NCBI GenBank assembly: GCA_963682175.1
Contig: OY821784.1
Location: 26,021,621 to 26,085,620 of the forward strand
Direction of reading: 5' to 3'
Length of the DNA: 64,000 bases
Origin: Triglochin maritima
Lineage: Eukaryota > Streptophyta > Magnoliopsida > Alismatales > Juncaginaceae
A program made the translations under genes and the position numbers. The notes beneath the pieces were generated by a model, which saw only the letters and a list, made by a program, of their open reading frames with translations, ran no database searches and had not been told where the DNA came from. Below, one piece after another: positions 1 to 11,101 of the stretch. The stretch's first letter is position 1, and every line of letters starts with the position of its first letter.

Positions 1-1155
1 CACAAGGAGGGAGAGATTTGTTATTAATGTGATTTCGATTGGGGGGAAGAAGGGGAGAAGAAATGATTGGGTTTTGAGATTTTTGGGTTTTAATTATCTA
101 AAGCAAGAACAAGAACAATTAAAACTAAAACAAGAACAAAGAGGTGAATTCCGTTGGGTGGAGGTTTAGATTTAAGGTTTAGATTAGAGAATTCAGAAAC
201 TTATAATAAATCATATTAGTTATGAAGCATTACATGATAAATGATTTAACATAAACTGAAGTAATCAAAATAGACTAATACGAACTTAAAATAATAACAT
301 TTATTCGTCTTCTCTTCACCCTAAATCCGTCACCTCCACCCTTTGGAAAAAGTTAGAAACTCATGGAGGGAGGAAGAAGGGATCCTAGAGGCATTACAAA
401 AGAAAAGTAAAAACAAGAAATAAAAGACAGAATTTTATTACTAAAATAAAGACAAATACAAACAACAACTAAAAACTAGGTCTAAGGCCAAGGACTCTTC
501 TAACATCGTTCTAGGGGCTATTTATAGTTGTTACAAGAGACCTAAGTATAGAATTGGAGAGTACACGTGTCCAGACACGACTGGACAAAATTGGAGCACA
601 CGGATCGACTAGGGGTGGCGTTTCCGCCGCACAGTGTATGCAATATGCGGCGATTTCGCCGCACAATATCCTCTGATTTAATCCGGATTTTTGCTGTGTG
701 TTTTTGGTATGGTTTGATCCTCCTTTGCGTGTCTGGATTGATTCTTTCCATTCTGTTGAGCTCCGGATTAATTCCTTCATATATTTGGAGATCCACATTG
801 ATTTTTCTTTAGATTTTCTCCAAGATAATAAAAGCTACTCATGATTTGCAATTAGGTCCTTGTCTTTTTGCAATTAAGTCCCCGACTACTTTTGTGCTTA
901 AGTCCTTGTTCTTTTTGTAATTAGGTCTTGAATGCTTTTATGCTTGGATACATTTCCATTTGAAACCCGATAAGCTTGAACTTGGTCTTTATGATAGAAA
1001 TGAGTCTTTTGCACGCGTTTATGCTCGGAATGTGGGTAATTTGCATTCAGGTCCCCGTATTCTGTAAATAAGACTAAACACATACCTTAGTAGCATTTAT
1101 TGATATAAAAGCAATCTAAATGAAAGACATATGATGCAATGTATGCAATGCATCA
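1..1155 (-). repeat. 3' LTR of element A (family A LTR, truncated by window start)
   Basis: On the minus strand it begins TGATGCATTGC directly after the purine tract and matches 5292-6447 almost base for base. A TATA box reads CTATAAATAG on the minus strand (518-527). Two GC palindromes lie upstream of it in U3 at 617-630 and 646-663. Long reading frames in it are not conserved as genes. Confidence 0.93.
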
Positions 1156-2447
1156 AATACCCCCACACCTAGATTTTGCTAGTCCCTAGTAAAACAGAAG
1201 ATACGAAAAAAAAACAGGGAAATCCTAACTCACTTTCGTATGAATCACGGTTGCACTTAGTATGTGCAACAAGCCTTTAAACCCCTGAGTTTCCTTAGAG
1301 GACGAGTTTTGTCTCGTGAGGGTTTTCAGTTGACACACCCACAAAATCTTAATTCAATATTTCATTAATAGCTCTCGATATCTCCACCTCAACCTTATAC
1401 ATCTCACTTAGAATTCTTGCATGCTTATTATACAAATCTAACTTATAAAAAGTTTTGACTTGGTCTTTGTTCCTCCAACATTCACACCACTAACCCTTCT
1501 ACACATGTTTATCACTTAAATTATTTTGCACGCCTCCTCTGGTGGTGAAGTATCATTCGGATCAACCATGGCATGGATCATTCTTTTAGCTTTGGGCCTT
1601 GAGTATATTTTTTTTCTTTTCTTCCGTGATTCAACACATTTGCTTTTTGACACTTTTACCCGTTTTGCATTCGTGTAGCAAGTTTGGTCGATAATCCCGA
1701 GCTGGTAGACTCAAGTTACCGGGTTTCAAGATACCCCTACGGACCAGTGACTCAAAGGCTTGAGCTTTTGTAATCATTTTGCAAAATGTGTTTTCCTCAC
1801 TTTATTCCTTTATTTTTACTTTTTCCTCAAGGCTTAATTGCTATTAGAAGTCCACACTTCCCGGTATATTTTCCTCAACCTCTGCTTTTTATCAACCATT
1901 TCAAAGATTTGATTCATCCAATTTAAGTGCATACATGTCTTAAAGGGTAATGAGTTATTTCTTTGGAACTTCGATTTATGTCATAATTTCTACAAGCAGA
2001 ACTATATAATAAGGAACAAAAAATTCAATGCAATTTGTACTCGGGTTTTGGTAGTTCCATCTTAAGCTATGTCAGAAACTTTTTTTTAAAATAAAAGACA
2101 GATATATAGATAAATATATACATAAACACCCCCCACACCTAAATCATGCATTGTCCTCAATGAATGTGAGCAAGATACTACATGGATTTATGGATGAAAA
2201 AGGAAAGATCTCACCAACGTGAAGTACAAAGGAAAGTTCCTGGCTCTGTTGATGGACAAAAAACCTGAATTCCCTCAAAAACCTGTGAGATGCTAAAGAA
2301 GGGATAAATACAACATATGATTTATTTATTTATTTATTTATTTTTATTTATTATTATTTTTTATTGTTATACATATATAACTATGTACAAACATAAGTTC
2401 CCATCTTCATTTGTCAAGAGACATCAAATGGAAACCTCAAGAGTAGG
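1156..2447 (-). other. Element A 3' noncoding region with polypurine tract
   Basis: The polypurine tract (minus strand GGTGTGGGGGTATT, about 1156-1170) abuts the 3' LTR. The remaining 1.25 kb has no convincing reading frame. It is homologous to the same region of element C (18976-19760) and more distantly to that of element D (27090-28391). Near 2320-2360 there is a TTTA/TTAT simple repeat. Confidence 0.75.
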
Positions 2448-3773
2448 TCAGTGCACCTGAAAAGGGAACATGACACCACGTGGGGCCAGAAAATGCATGT
2501 GTGGGCCGCCTTCACAAAAAGTGCTAGATGAAATGAGAGGTTCATGAATTGGACGCAAAGGCGTCTCATTCAAAGGATCAAACTGAAAGAGCTTGAAGCT
2601 CTCGAGAGTTTGGGAATTAAGGGGCAACGGAAGAGGAGTTTCTCCCGTTGCGGTGTTGAAGTTATGATCGTCAATCCAAACTCTCCAACCAACTGGCTGG
2701 TGCGTCGGAACGAGGTCCAAAACCTCGTTAGGCATGTCCGACACACCAGGCGAACAAAAAGTGGGTCTCATACCCAAGGTATCTTCTAAGGAACTTCTAA
2801 TACCCTCATAAGCTATATAGTTGTTTGATGTTCCATCATTTCCAAGATGATCAGGAACAGATGTGAGAGGCAGACTCTCATCAGGTTGTTTGAAATTGAG
2901 GGTACTAGGGAGATCTTGCTCCACCAGAGCTGAGTTCTTAAGAGATGCAACATGAAGATCATGTGGCTCGAGGGCCACGGGACAAGAAGATACGACACAA
3001 TCCTGTGCCGACTCATAATGAAATTGGTCCATGTTTTTCTCAATATAAATCGAATCCTCCACTAAGTGATCGTGAATTGAAATCCCAAGTCCCTCAGACC
3101 GACTAGGAATTTGACTTTGAAAGATTGTACTTTGAGTTTGTGTATGTGGTGGTGGTTCGATACTAAAAGATGAATCCTCATGTTGACACGAAAAGTTACT
3201 TTCCTCACTTAATTGCTGCGACATTTGACTCAATTGTAATACCATATTGTCTACGGACTGTTGAGTAGTTGTCATGAACGTATGGAAAGCTTGTTCCAAG
3301 GGATCAGGTATGTGGTCAACTATGAGGTTCGAGTCAGAACTCCGGAAATTTTGCGATTGGGTGTTGGTGGGCTGAGGATATGTCCAATGATTTGAAGTGG
3401 GGTGTTGGTAGAGTTCTGGGTATTCGGGAGAAGGATATTGGGGCGGACATGACGTATAAGAATTTGGATATGAATTGTTTCCCCACGAATCCATCACTCT
3501 TGGGTTATATGCGGATGTGTAATAGTCATATCGAGCATTTTGGGAAAATGTATGCTTATACTCAGGCTCTGGGGGAACATAAGGACATTCCCTGATAACA
3601 TGACCACTCAACCCGCAACAGTCGCACGGTACGGCTACTGGAGCCACCAGTGCACTCATGTTGTCAGTCCAACGCATGAAAGAGGCAAAAGTTTGTTGTA
3701 ATGTGTCAGTTCGTTGACCAGCATATGATCCAACATAACTAGATTGTGGTCTAGCAGTTGGTGCCTCTCTCAT
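2448..3773 (-). CDS. Chimeric gag-like / RT-fragment protein of element A (441 aa)
   Basis: An uninterrupted 441-codon frame. Residues about 50-66 form a gag zinc knuckle (CDCCGLSGHVIRECP), followed by a Tyr/Pro/Gln-rich stretch and a short heptad-like Gln/Leu region typical of Athila gag C termini. Near residues 365-400 the protein reads PTHQPVGWRVWIDDHNFN and then ATGETPLPLP, which lines up with the start of Athila RT (PTRLQTGWRVCVDYRKLN, then AATWKDHFPLP, in element B). The catalytic DD block and all later RT blocks are absent; the protein ends MFPFQVH. Upstream (3774-3930) the frame continues to a more distal Met through one stop, so the native start may lie there. A damaged copy with the same C terminus occurs in element D. 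Possible role: RNA-binding Gag derivative; the RT part cannot be catalytic. Confidence 0.75.
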   Translation of the reverse strand: MREAPTARPQSSYVGSYAGQRTDTLQQTFASFMRWTDNMSALVAPVAVPCDCCGLSGHVIRECPYVPPEPEYKHTFSQNARYDYYTSAYNPRVMDSWGNNSYPNSYTSCPPQYPSPEYPELYQHPTSNHWTYPQPTNTQSQNFRSSDSNLIVDHIPDPLEQAFHTFMTTTQQSVDNMVLQLSQMSQQLSEESNFSCQHEDSSFSIEPPPHTQTQSTIFQSQIPSRSEGLGISIHDHLVEDSIYIEKNMDQFHYESAQDCVVSSCPVALEPHDLHVASLKNSALVEQDLPSTLNFKQPDESLPLTSVPDHLGNDGTSNNYIAYEGIRSSLEDTLGMRPTFCSPGVSDMPNEVLDLVPTHQPVGWRVWIDDHNFNTATGETPLPLPLNSQTLESFKLFQFDPLNETPLRPIHEPLISSSTFCEGGPHMHFLAPRGVMFPFQVH

Positions 3774-5200
3774 GTTACCCCAATATGAAGATTACTCAGT
3801 CATACAATTAGGATTGTCCCAACCATATGGGGTGTTAGTCTGAGCCACCCCATGTTGCATGGTTTTAGAATACCAGGAAACATTGTCCTGGTCCCAACAA
3901 TGATATGGATGGTTTCCCATGTAACCATCCATCAAAACATTCTTGAGTCAAGCACTCTTACCCTTATGAGGCTAAGCAAGCACAAGTTCTCGACTCGACC
4001 CTAAAATGCTAATAGAGAATGTAAAGGGGGGGGGGGGGAAAGACTAGAACGTATAAGTATGTGAGGAGAAGATGACTCAGAAGAGAAAGGAAACTTAACT
4101 CTAAAGATAGAAAAGAGGGTCGGTCAGAGGTTTCCCAAACAAGCACGGTTCAAACAATCCTAGACCTAGTGTCTGTCTCTTAGATCTAGACGACTCCTAA
4201 CTGGTTGAGTCGAATTGATTTGCTTGATTCACCTCCCTCACTAATCAAACCAACTTGGCCAGGTAGTGTATAGCTAGTGGGGGCGCTTCCGACAGAGTCG
4301 GTGCCAATTAGACAACCACTTCGCTTGGAAGACTTACGTCAACACAAAAACACTTCCTAGACACCAAATTAAATTCGATCAGCTTCAAGTCATAGCAAGT
4401 CAAACCAATTCTTCTCCTTAAATGAGTCCGAGTCCTTAGGGCCAATGTCTAATTGATTTTAATTAAGGGTTGGGTGACACTTTGGGATTGTTATTTGTGG
4501 GCCACGGGAGGGTGATGAAATCCCCACCGTATCTTTGCCTACGGAGTTGCCCTTAAGATAGTTTAACTTAGATCTAGCAAAGATAGTCAAACATTGGTCT
4601 TTAGAGGGGGCAATTGCAAGGTTGTATGCAAACTAGATTATATGCTTAAATGCAATCGATGAAAACCACGATACGTACCTTGACTCCAGCACTCTTCAAC
4701 AGAAATTGATTTGCAAGAATTTAGCAAGAATAATGCATACAAAACACTAGATGATGCATGCACTAAGGCCTTTTTAATTTTGCCAATTTTAGGTCAGAGT
4801 TGAATTATTGCCAATTATGGAATTTTTGCCCTAACACATGCAGTTCTATGAAAAGGAAATTTTCTGAAAATAGAAATTACGAGGAAAAAAGCAAAAAAAG
4901 TTACCTACGCAATGCTCAGTCGGGTTCACCGTCCGCTCTTGAAATTTCAGATGCTCCACGCGTCCACCCAGAGATGGTGCTAACCCCAGAAAAATTTGAA
5001 GCCCAGAAGCTTCAGTTGTGCGGCGGATTCGCCGCAAGTTACACTTCAGGTGCGGCGATTTCGCCGCTCGTTTAGCTCAGATGGTGCTCGGATTTCGCCG
5101 TGCACTCTGTTGTCTCCTGAAACACAAATCCAAATACTTAGATCACGCACAAGATAAACAGGATAAAATCGAAATCAACAAAAAACAAAATCTGCGTCGC
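3774..5200 (-). other. Element A leader (5' untranslated region) with remnant of upstream gag frame
   Basis: From 3774 to about 3930 the minus strand carries a continuation of the ORF (MDGYMGNHPY...) with one stop codon before the listed start. The remainder, to the PBS, is noncoding. It matches the leader of element C (22100-23275) closely, including a G homopolymer at about 4027-4038. Two GC palindromes, 5019-5036 and 5051-5067, lie about 140 bp from the PBS. Confidence 0.7.
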
Positions 5201-5219
5201 CTCCCCGGCAACGGTGCCA
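5201..5219 (-). promoter_or_regulatory. Primer-binding site of element A, complementary to tRNA-Asp
   Basis: The minus strand reads TGGCACCGTTGCCGGGGAG six bases inside the 5' LTR. It matches the complement of the 3' end of plant tRNA-Asp(GUC) (TGGCGCCGTTGCCGGGGA) with one mismatch. This primer is used by Athila-type gypsy elements and sets the orientation. Confidence 0.88.
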
Positions 5220-5225
5220 AAAACT

Positions 5226-6447
5226 TGATGGGAATTAAATTTATACCACAAGTGCACGACGTCAATGGAGACGTGGCAAATACGGGTCGAACACAAGGAG
5301 GGAGAGATTTGTTATTAATGTGATTTCGATTGGGGGGAAGAATGGGAGAAGAAATAATTGGGTTTTGAGATTTTTGGGTTTTAATTATCTAAAGCAAGAA
5401 CAAGAACAATTAAAACTAAAACAAGAACAAAGAGGTGAATTCCGTTGGGTGGAGGTTTAGATTTAAGGTTTAGATTAGAGAATTCAGAAACTTATAATAA
5501 ATCATATTAGTTATGAAGCATTACATGATAAATGATTTAACATAAACTCAAGTAATCAAAATAGACTAATACGAACTTAAAATAATAACATTTATTCGTC
5601 TTCTCTTCACCCTAAATCTGTCACCTCCACCCTTTGGAAAGAGTTAGAAACTCATGGAGGGAGGAAGAAGGGATCCTAGAGGCATTACAAAAGAAAAGTA
5701 AAAACAAGAAATAAAAGACAGAATTTTATTACTAAAATAAAGACAAATACAAACAACAACTAAAAACTAGGTCTAAGGACAAGGACCCTTCTAACATCGT
5801 TCTAGGGGCTATTTATAGTTGTTACAAGAGACCTAAGTATAGAATTGGAGAGTACACGTGTCCAGACACGACTTGACAAAATTGGAGCACACAGATCGAC
5901 TAGGGGGCGGCGTTTCCGCCGCACAGTGTATGCAATATGCGGCGATTTCGCCGCACAATATCCTCTGATTTAATCCGGATTTTTGCTGTGTGTTTTTGGT
6001 ATGATTTGATCCTCCTTTGCGCGTCTGCATTGATTCTTTCCATTCTGTTGAGCTCCGGATTAATTCCTTCATATATTTGGAGATCCACATTGATTTTTCT
6101 TTAGATTTTCTCCAAGATAATAAAAGCTACTCGTGATTTGCAATTAGGTCCTTGTCTTTTTGCAATTAAGTCCCCGACTACTTTTGTGCTTAAGTCCTTG
6201 TTCTTTTTGTAATTAGGTCTTGAATGCTTTTATGCTTGGATACATTTCCATTTGAAACCCGATAAGCTTGAACTTGGTCTTTATGATAGAAATGAGTCTT
6301 TTGCACGCGTGTATGCTCGGAATGTGGGTAATTTGCATTCAGGTCCCTGTATTCTGTAAATAAGACTAAACACATACCTTAGTAGCATTTATTGATATAA
6401 AAGCAATCTAAATGAAAGACATATGATGCAATGTATGCAATGCATCA
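5226..6447 (-). repeat. 5' LTR of element A (1222 bp, family A)
   Basis: Runs TGATGGG...GCATCA on the plus strand, with TG/CA ends. The minus-strand TATA box is at 5809-5818 and the paired palindromes are at 5906-5922 and 5938-5955. It is the complete reference copy of family A; a solo copy on the plus strand lies at 9906-11087, and diverged copies flank element C. Confidence 0.93.
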
Positions 6448-7836
6448 AGAGCCACCAACACAGTGCCTAGGATAGTCGAGGGCAAAGAGACAATCGAGGA
6501 CGAGGATCAAATTCGTGAGGCGATACGTCACCGGTTTGTTAACTTATTTGCTTCTACTGTGCAGGGGGTAACATTGCGGATGATATTGATCTTCCTAAGT
6601 TAGAAACTATGGAGGTTGGGCTGCTCATACGTCCGGTGACCATGGTTGAGCTGGAATTCGTGGTTTTGCAATCCAATAATGACAAAGCACCGGGACCATA
6701 CGACTTTAATGCAAAGTTTTTCAAGGTGGCTTGGGAGATTATTAAGAACGATCTTCTTAAGGCCGTTGCTTCTTTGTTTCGTGAGGGTAAACTCCTCAAG
6801 CAAGTCAATTATACGGTGATTACATTGATTCCAAAGAAGAGAGGCCCAACTAGGATTGATGACTACCGACCGATTTCCTTATGCTATATGGTGTATCGCT
6901 ATATCTCAAAGATTCTTGCGAATAGGTTGAAGGAGGTGCTGCCCAAGCTTGTAAGTGAGAACCAAAGTGCTTTCATCCGAGGGCGTCAGATTGGGGACAA
7001 TGTTTTGCTGGCCCACGAATTATGTCACAACTTGCATTCTAAAAAAGGCCGGGACGCATGGCTGTCAAGATTGATTTGAGGAAGGCGTACGACACAGTGT
7101 CATGGAGATTTCTGGATGAGGTGCTATGTAGGCTCGGTTTCAATGACAAATGGAGGAAGCCGGTGGGGGCGTGCGTGAAGGCCTCCTTCGTTGTGAATGT
7201 AAATGGTGCCTATTCGAGGCCCTTCGTGGCTTCCAATGGTCTCCGACAAGGTGACCCATTGGCCCCATACCTCTTTGTGCTTTGCATGGAAGTGCTGGGA
7301 GCCTTGCTGCGTCGTGAGGAGAGGAGAGGTGGCCTTCGACCGGTTAAATGTGGTTCGATCTCGGTCTCACACTTGATGTTTGTTGATGACGTAATGGTTT
7401 TCACGAGTGCCAAAAAGGCTGATGCCCATGCGCGGAAAGAGGTGCTGGATGAGTTCTCACGATACTCGGGTCTGCAACTAAACAACTCTAAGAGCCAAGT
7501 ATTCGTGGGAGGGGGCATACCGGACGAGGAGTGGATTTGCAGCCATTTTCGAATGCAGCGGAGCACCTTCCCGGTGACATATCTTGGGTTGCCACTTTTT
7601 TCATAGAGGTTTGCGAAGACGCATTGTGAAGCACTCCTGGACAAGGTACAGGGGAGGCTGGGCTCATGGAAGGGAAAGCTCCTCTCCATGGCGGGGCGAG
7701 TGGAGCTAGTGCGTAGTGTGCTTACGTCCTTTAGCATTTATTGGATTTCGGCCTTTCTCGTACCACGGAGTGTGCTTCACGAAATAGAAAGATTGATGAT
7801 GCACTTTGTTTGGGGGGAACGAAGCGGTTGGCTGCT
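6448..7836 (+). pseudogene. LINE ORF2, reverse transcriptase part (broken)
   Basis: The RT domain carries the expected non-LTR blocks in order: DKAPGP (about 6680-6700), LIPKK, DYRPISLC, ANRLKEVLP, ENQSAFIRGRQI, then KIDLRKAYDTVSW, GLRQGDPLAPYLF, and FVDDVMVF (7381-7404) with the catalytic DD pair. It is broken by a frameshift near 6565, one near 7055 (between the GRQI block and KIDLRKAYD) and an in-frame TAG at 7603-7605 just after YLGLPL. The frame continues to 7836, where a solo LTR interrupts it. Removing that LTR and one copy of its 5-bp duplication restores the frame (KRLAAVSWQD). No intact protein can be made from this copy. Confidence 0.88.
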
Positions 7837-9205
7837 TGTTGAACGTTTTATTTAAAACCGCAAGTGCACGGCCGCGATGAAGTGGTGGCAAGTACGGGTC
7901 ATCCTCAGGGAGGTGAGCAGCCTCTTGTTTATCAGAAATCAAGTGGCAAAAATTGGGGGAGAAAGATTGATTATGCTACTCTACACTAAACTACGCTAAG
8001 AAGTATGAAATGCGAATGAAAGAAACAAACAATGAAATGACAACTAAGCTAAGAACAAAAGAAGAATGTTGGAATACAGAAATGGGAAAACCCCTAAAGG
8101 GTGGAGTGAGTGCACACAAGCAAAGAGGTGGGTGTTGAACACATTCTTTAAGCACAAATAAAGGTGGTGTTATCATGCATAGGAAGTGTCTAAATGTTGT
8201 GGCAAAACCTATCAATCTATTCACCAACTTAGTTGATTAACATTTACATATGCAAGATGTTTATTTCAGAACCTAAACAAGCATGAGAGGTGTCTAATCA
8301 TTTTGGCAAAACTCATCAAGTTATAAATTCTATCCTAAGCAAGCAAACATACATTCATGTTTTATCAACACATTGGAAATAAAGCATTCAATCCATTCTC
8401 ATTTGCATGTATGTACATCTACTCCACCCCCAAAGGGGATGGAACTACTCACTAAGCATTACACTAATTATTAAGCTAAACAAACGAAGCATATTAGCTA
8501 AGCTAATAAAACTAATGAAATGAGATTAAGCAAAACAAAACAAGAAACACAAAACAAACAACATAATAAAGAAAACTTGTATTAAAATGACTCACATTAA
8601 AAGTAGCATCCTCCTACTTTAGTGTGTGCTTCAAGGCCTCACTTCTAGTAGGAAGAATAGCCACTTAAAATATGGAGTGATTACAATGGAAGGTGAAGAG
8701 TTCTATTTATAGCCATGGAAAAAGGCAAACCGGGACAATCCCCAGATTTGGGACTAAACAGATACCAATAATAGCCTAAACATCCTCTAATACATGTGCT
8801 GGAGAAATTTGAGCGGATTTGGGCCAATTGGCGGTCTATATGGTTTAGATCCTGCTCATTTTTGTTGTGGGCTTTTCTTGGTATATTTTCTGGTCTTGGA
8901 TGCATTTACGTCGTTTATTGGAGCTCCGACCCGAATAGAATTGCTAAAATACTCCCCAAGATGGTGTGGAGTATTCTATTTTTCTATTAGGTCCTTCTGT
9001 CTTACATTCAGGTCCTTCTCCTTTGCATATTAGTCCCCAGATCTCACAATTCAGTCCTTTTTCCCAGCTTTTGGGTCCTTTTATGCTTCATCTTTTCAAA
9101 TATATTTATTCCTGAAAACTAACCATAAAACTCGTAACATAGCATTGTTTAGGTGAAAGATAACGGATATAAGATACAAATATAAGCATGAAATGATGTC
9201 AATCA
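7837..9205 (-). repeat. Solo LTR of family B inside the LINE (TSD CTGCT)
   Basis: A 1369-bp LTR reading TGTTGAACG...GTCAATCA on the plus strand, with LTR start on the minus strand. It is flanked by the 5-bp duplication CTGCT (7832-7836 and 9206-9210). No internal region or second LTR is present, so it is a solo LTR left by LTR-LTR recombination. The minus-strand TATA box is at 8703-8712, and one intact U3 palindrome half-site cluster lies at 8824-8836. Confidence 0.93.
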
Positions 9206-9905
9206 CTGCTGTCTCGTGGCAGGACATATGTACTCGGAGGTGGGAAGGAGGTCTCGGATTGCGTCGATTGGTGGATTGGAACGATGCTGGCCTTCTACGC
9301 TTATTTTGGATCATTGCGTCACATGATACATCCCTTTGGGCCTCTTGCTTATGGAGTAAGTATCTGAGGAGGAAGACCATATGGATAATGCGGCCCCCAG
9401 CAAATTTCTCTTGGGTGTGGCGAGGTCTCATACGAGTTCGGAATATGGCGAGGGAGAAAATAATTTTCAGACTAGGTGATGGGCGGAGGGTGAAGTTCTT
9501 TGAGGATCCTTGGTGTGGCCCGCCACTTATAACCTTGCTGGAGGGGGAGAGAATGAGGTATGATCTAGGGGTCCCACATGATATCACCGTGTCCCACTTC
9601 CTCGAAGATGGTAGGTGGAGAGTGCCTCGACTACGCTCCCGAGCTCTCACACAACTTTGGGCCCGACTGCCTACCATCCAGGTGGGCCGGGGGGAGGACG
9701 AGCTCTCGTGGATGGGTGCATATCGAAGCACACTTACCTTGAGGGATACATGGAAGTGGGTCAAGCTGGAACGACCTGTCGTTAGGTGGGGGACAATGGT
9801 GTGGCACAAATGGGCTGTCCCAAAGCATGCGTTAATATTATGGAGGACAATGCATGGGAAGCTACCTACTCATGATATGATGAGACGAAGGGGGCTAAAG
9901 CTATG
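9206..9905 (+). pseudogene. LINE ORF2, region C-terminal to RT
   Basis: Continues the LINE frame with VSWQDICTRRWEGGLGLRRL, the conserved segment that follows RT in plant L1 elements, then a long stretch ending LPTHDMMRRRGLKLC. This frame is open from 9193 into the inserted LTR, where the C terminus is replaced by LTR-derived codons. The solo family-A LTR begins at 9906. Confidence 0.87.
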
Positions 9906-11101
9906 TGATGCATTGCATACATTGCATCATATGTCTTTCATTTAGATTACTTTTATATCAATAAATGCTACTAAGGTATGTGTTTAGTCTTATTTACAGA
10001 ATACAGGGACCTGAATGCAAATTACCCACATCCCGAGCATAAACACGTGCAAAAGACTCATTTCTATCATAAAGACCAAGCTCAAGATTATCGGGTTACG
10101 AATGGAAATGTATCCAAGCATAAAAGCATTCAAGATCTAATTACAAAAAGAACAAGGACTTAAGCACAAAAGTAGCCGAGGACCTAATTGCAATTCACGA
10201 GTTATTATGGAGAAAATCTAAAGAAAAATCAATGTAGATCTCCAAACATATAAAGGAATTAATTTGAAGCTCAAAAGAATGAAAAGAATCAATCCAGACG
10301 CGCAAAGGAGGATCAAATCATACCATAAACATTCAACCAAAATCCGGACAAAATCAGAACATTATATGTGGCGTTTCCGCCGCACCATCTGCGGTGATTT
10401 CGCCGCCCCCTTAGCGATCCGTGTGCTCCAATTTTGTCCAGTCGTGTCTGGACACGTGTACTCTCCAATTCTATACTTAGGTCTCTTGTAACAACTATGA
10501 ATAGCCCCGAGAACGATGTTAGAAGGGTCCTTGGCCTTAGACCTAGTTTTTAGTTGTTTATTTTTGTTCCTTAGTTTTATTAATAAAATTTTGTCTTTTA
10601 TTTCTTGTTTTTACCTTTCTTTTGTAATGCCTCTAGGACCCCTTCTTCCTCCCTCCATGAGTTTCTAACTCTTTCCAAAGGGTGGAGGTGACGGATTTAG
10701 GGTGAAGAGAAGAGAATAAATGTTATTATTTTAAGTTCGTGATTAGTATATTTTGATTACTTGAGTTTGTGTTAAATCATTTATCATGTAATGCTTCGTA
10801 ACTAACATGATTTATTATAAGTTTCTGAATTCTCTAATCTAAACCTTAAATCTAAACCTCCACCCAACGGAATTCACTTCTTTATTCTTGTTTTAGTTTT
10901 ATTTGTTCATGTTTCTTGCTTTAGATAATTAAATCAAAAATCTCAAAAACCCAAATTTATTCTTCTCTCCTCCTTTCCCCCAATTGAAATCACACTAATA
11001 ACAAATCTCTCCCTCCTTGTGTTCGACCCGTACTTGCCACGTCTTCATTGACGTCGTGCACTTGCGGTATAAATTTAATTCTCATCATGTTTTTGGCGCC
11101 G
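9906..11101 (+). repeat. Solo family-A LTR with PBS stub inside the LINE
   Basis: 9906-11087 reads TGATGCATTGC...TCTCATCA on the plus strand, collinear with the LTRs of element A in inverse orientation. It is followed by TGTTTTTGGCGCCG (11088-11101), which is the spacer plus the first eight bases of the tRNA-Asp PBS, and then stops. Instead of a 5-bp duplication, a 35-bp LINE segment ending CTATG is present on both sides (9871-9905 and 11110-11144). The TATA box has degenerated (CTATGAATAG, 10495-10504). The paired palindromes are at 10369-10383 and 10389-10406. Confidence 0.88.

Larger units (their letters stand above)
1..6447 (-). mobile_element. Element A: Athila-like LTR retrotransposon, non-autonomous, 5' end cut by nothing, 3' LTR cut by window edge
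   Basis: Two nearly identical direct repeats (1-1155 and 5226-6447) bound a 4.07-kb internal region. A PBS next to the right repeat and a purine tract next to the left one show that the element reads on the minus strand. Base 1 aligns with base 5292, so only 66 bp of the left LTR are missing. The LTRs differ at only a few sites, so this is one of the younger insertions here. The only long reading frame is a chimeric gag/RT-fragment ORF; protease, complete RT, RNase H and integrase are absent, so a related Athila element would have to mobilise it. The right edge abuts LINE sequence in mid-gene, so A was inserted into the LINE. Confidence 0.9.

Noticed and set aside
898..1083. Repeated 61-codon frame in family-A LTRs (also 6190-6375 and 9978-10163)
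   Set aside because: It recurs only because the LTR recurs; it has no motif and its position in U3 argues against translation.
5201..5219. tRNA-Asp-like sequences at LTR edges as tRNA gene fragments
   Set aside because: Only about 18 bases match the acceptor end, they sit a few bases inside LTRs in three elements, and no cloverleaf can be formed; they are primer-binding sites.
7210..7737. Minus-strand 175-codon frame
   Set aside because: Antisense shadow of the LINE RT (GLRQGDP and FVDD blocks on the plus strand).
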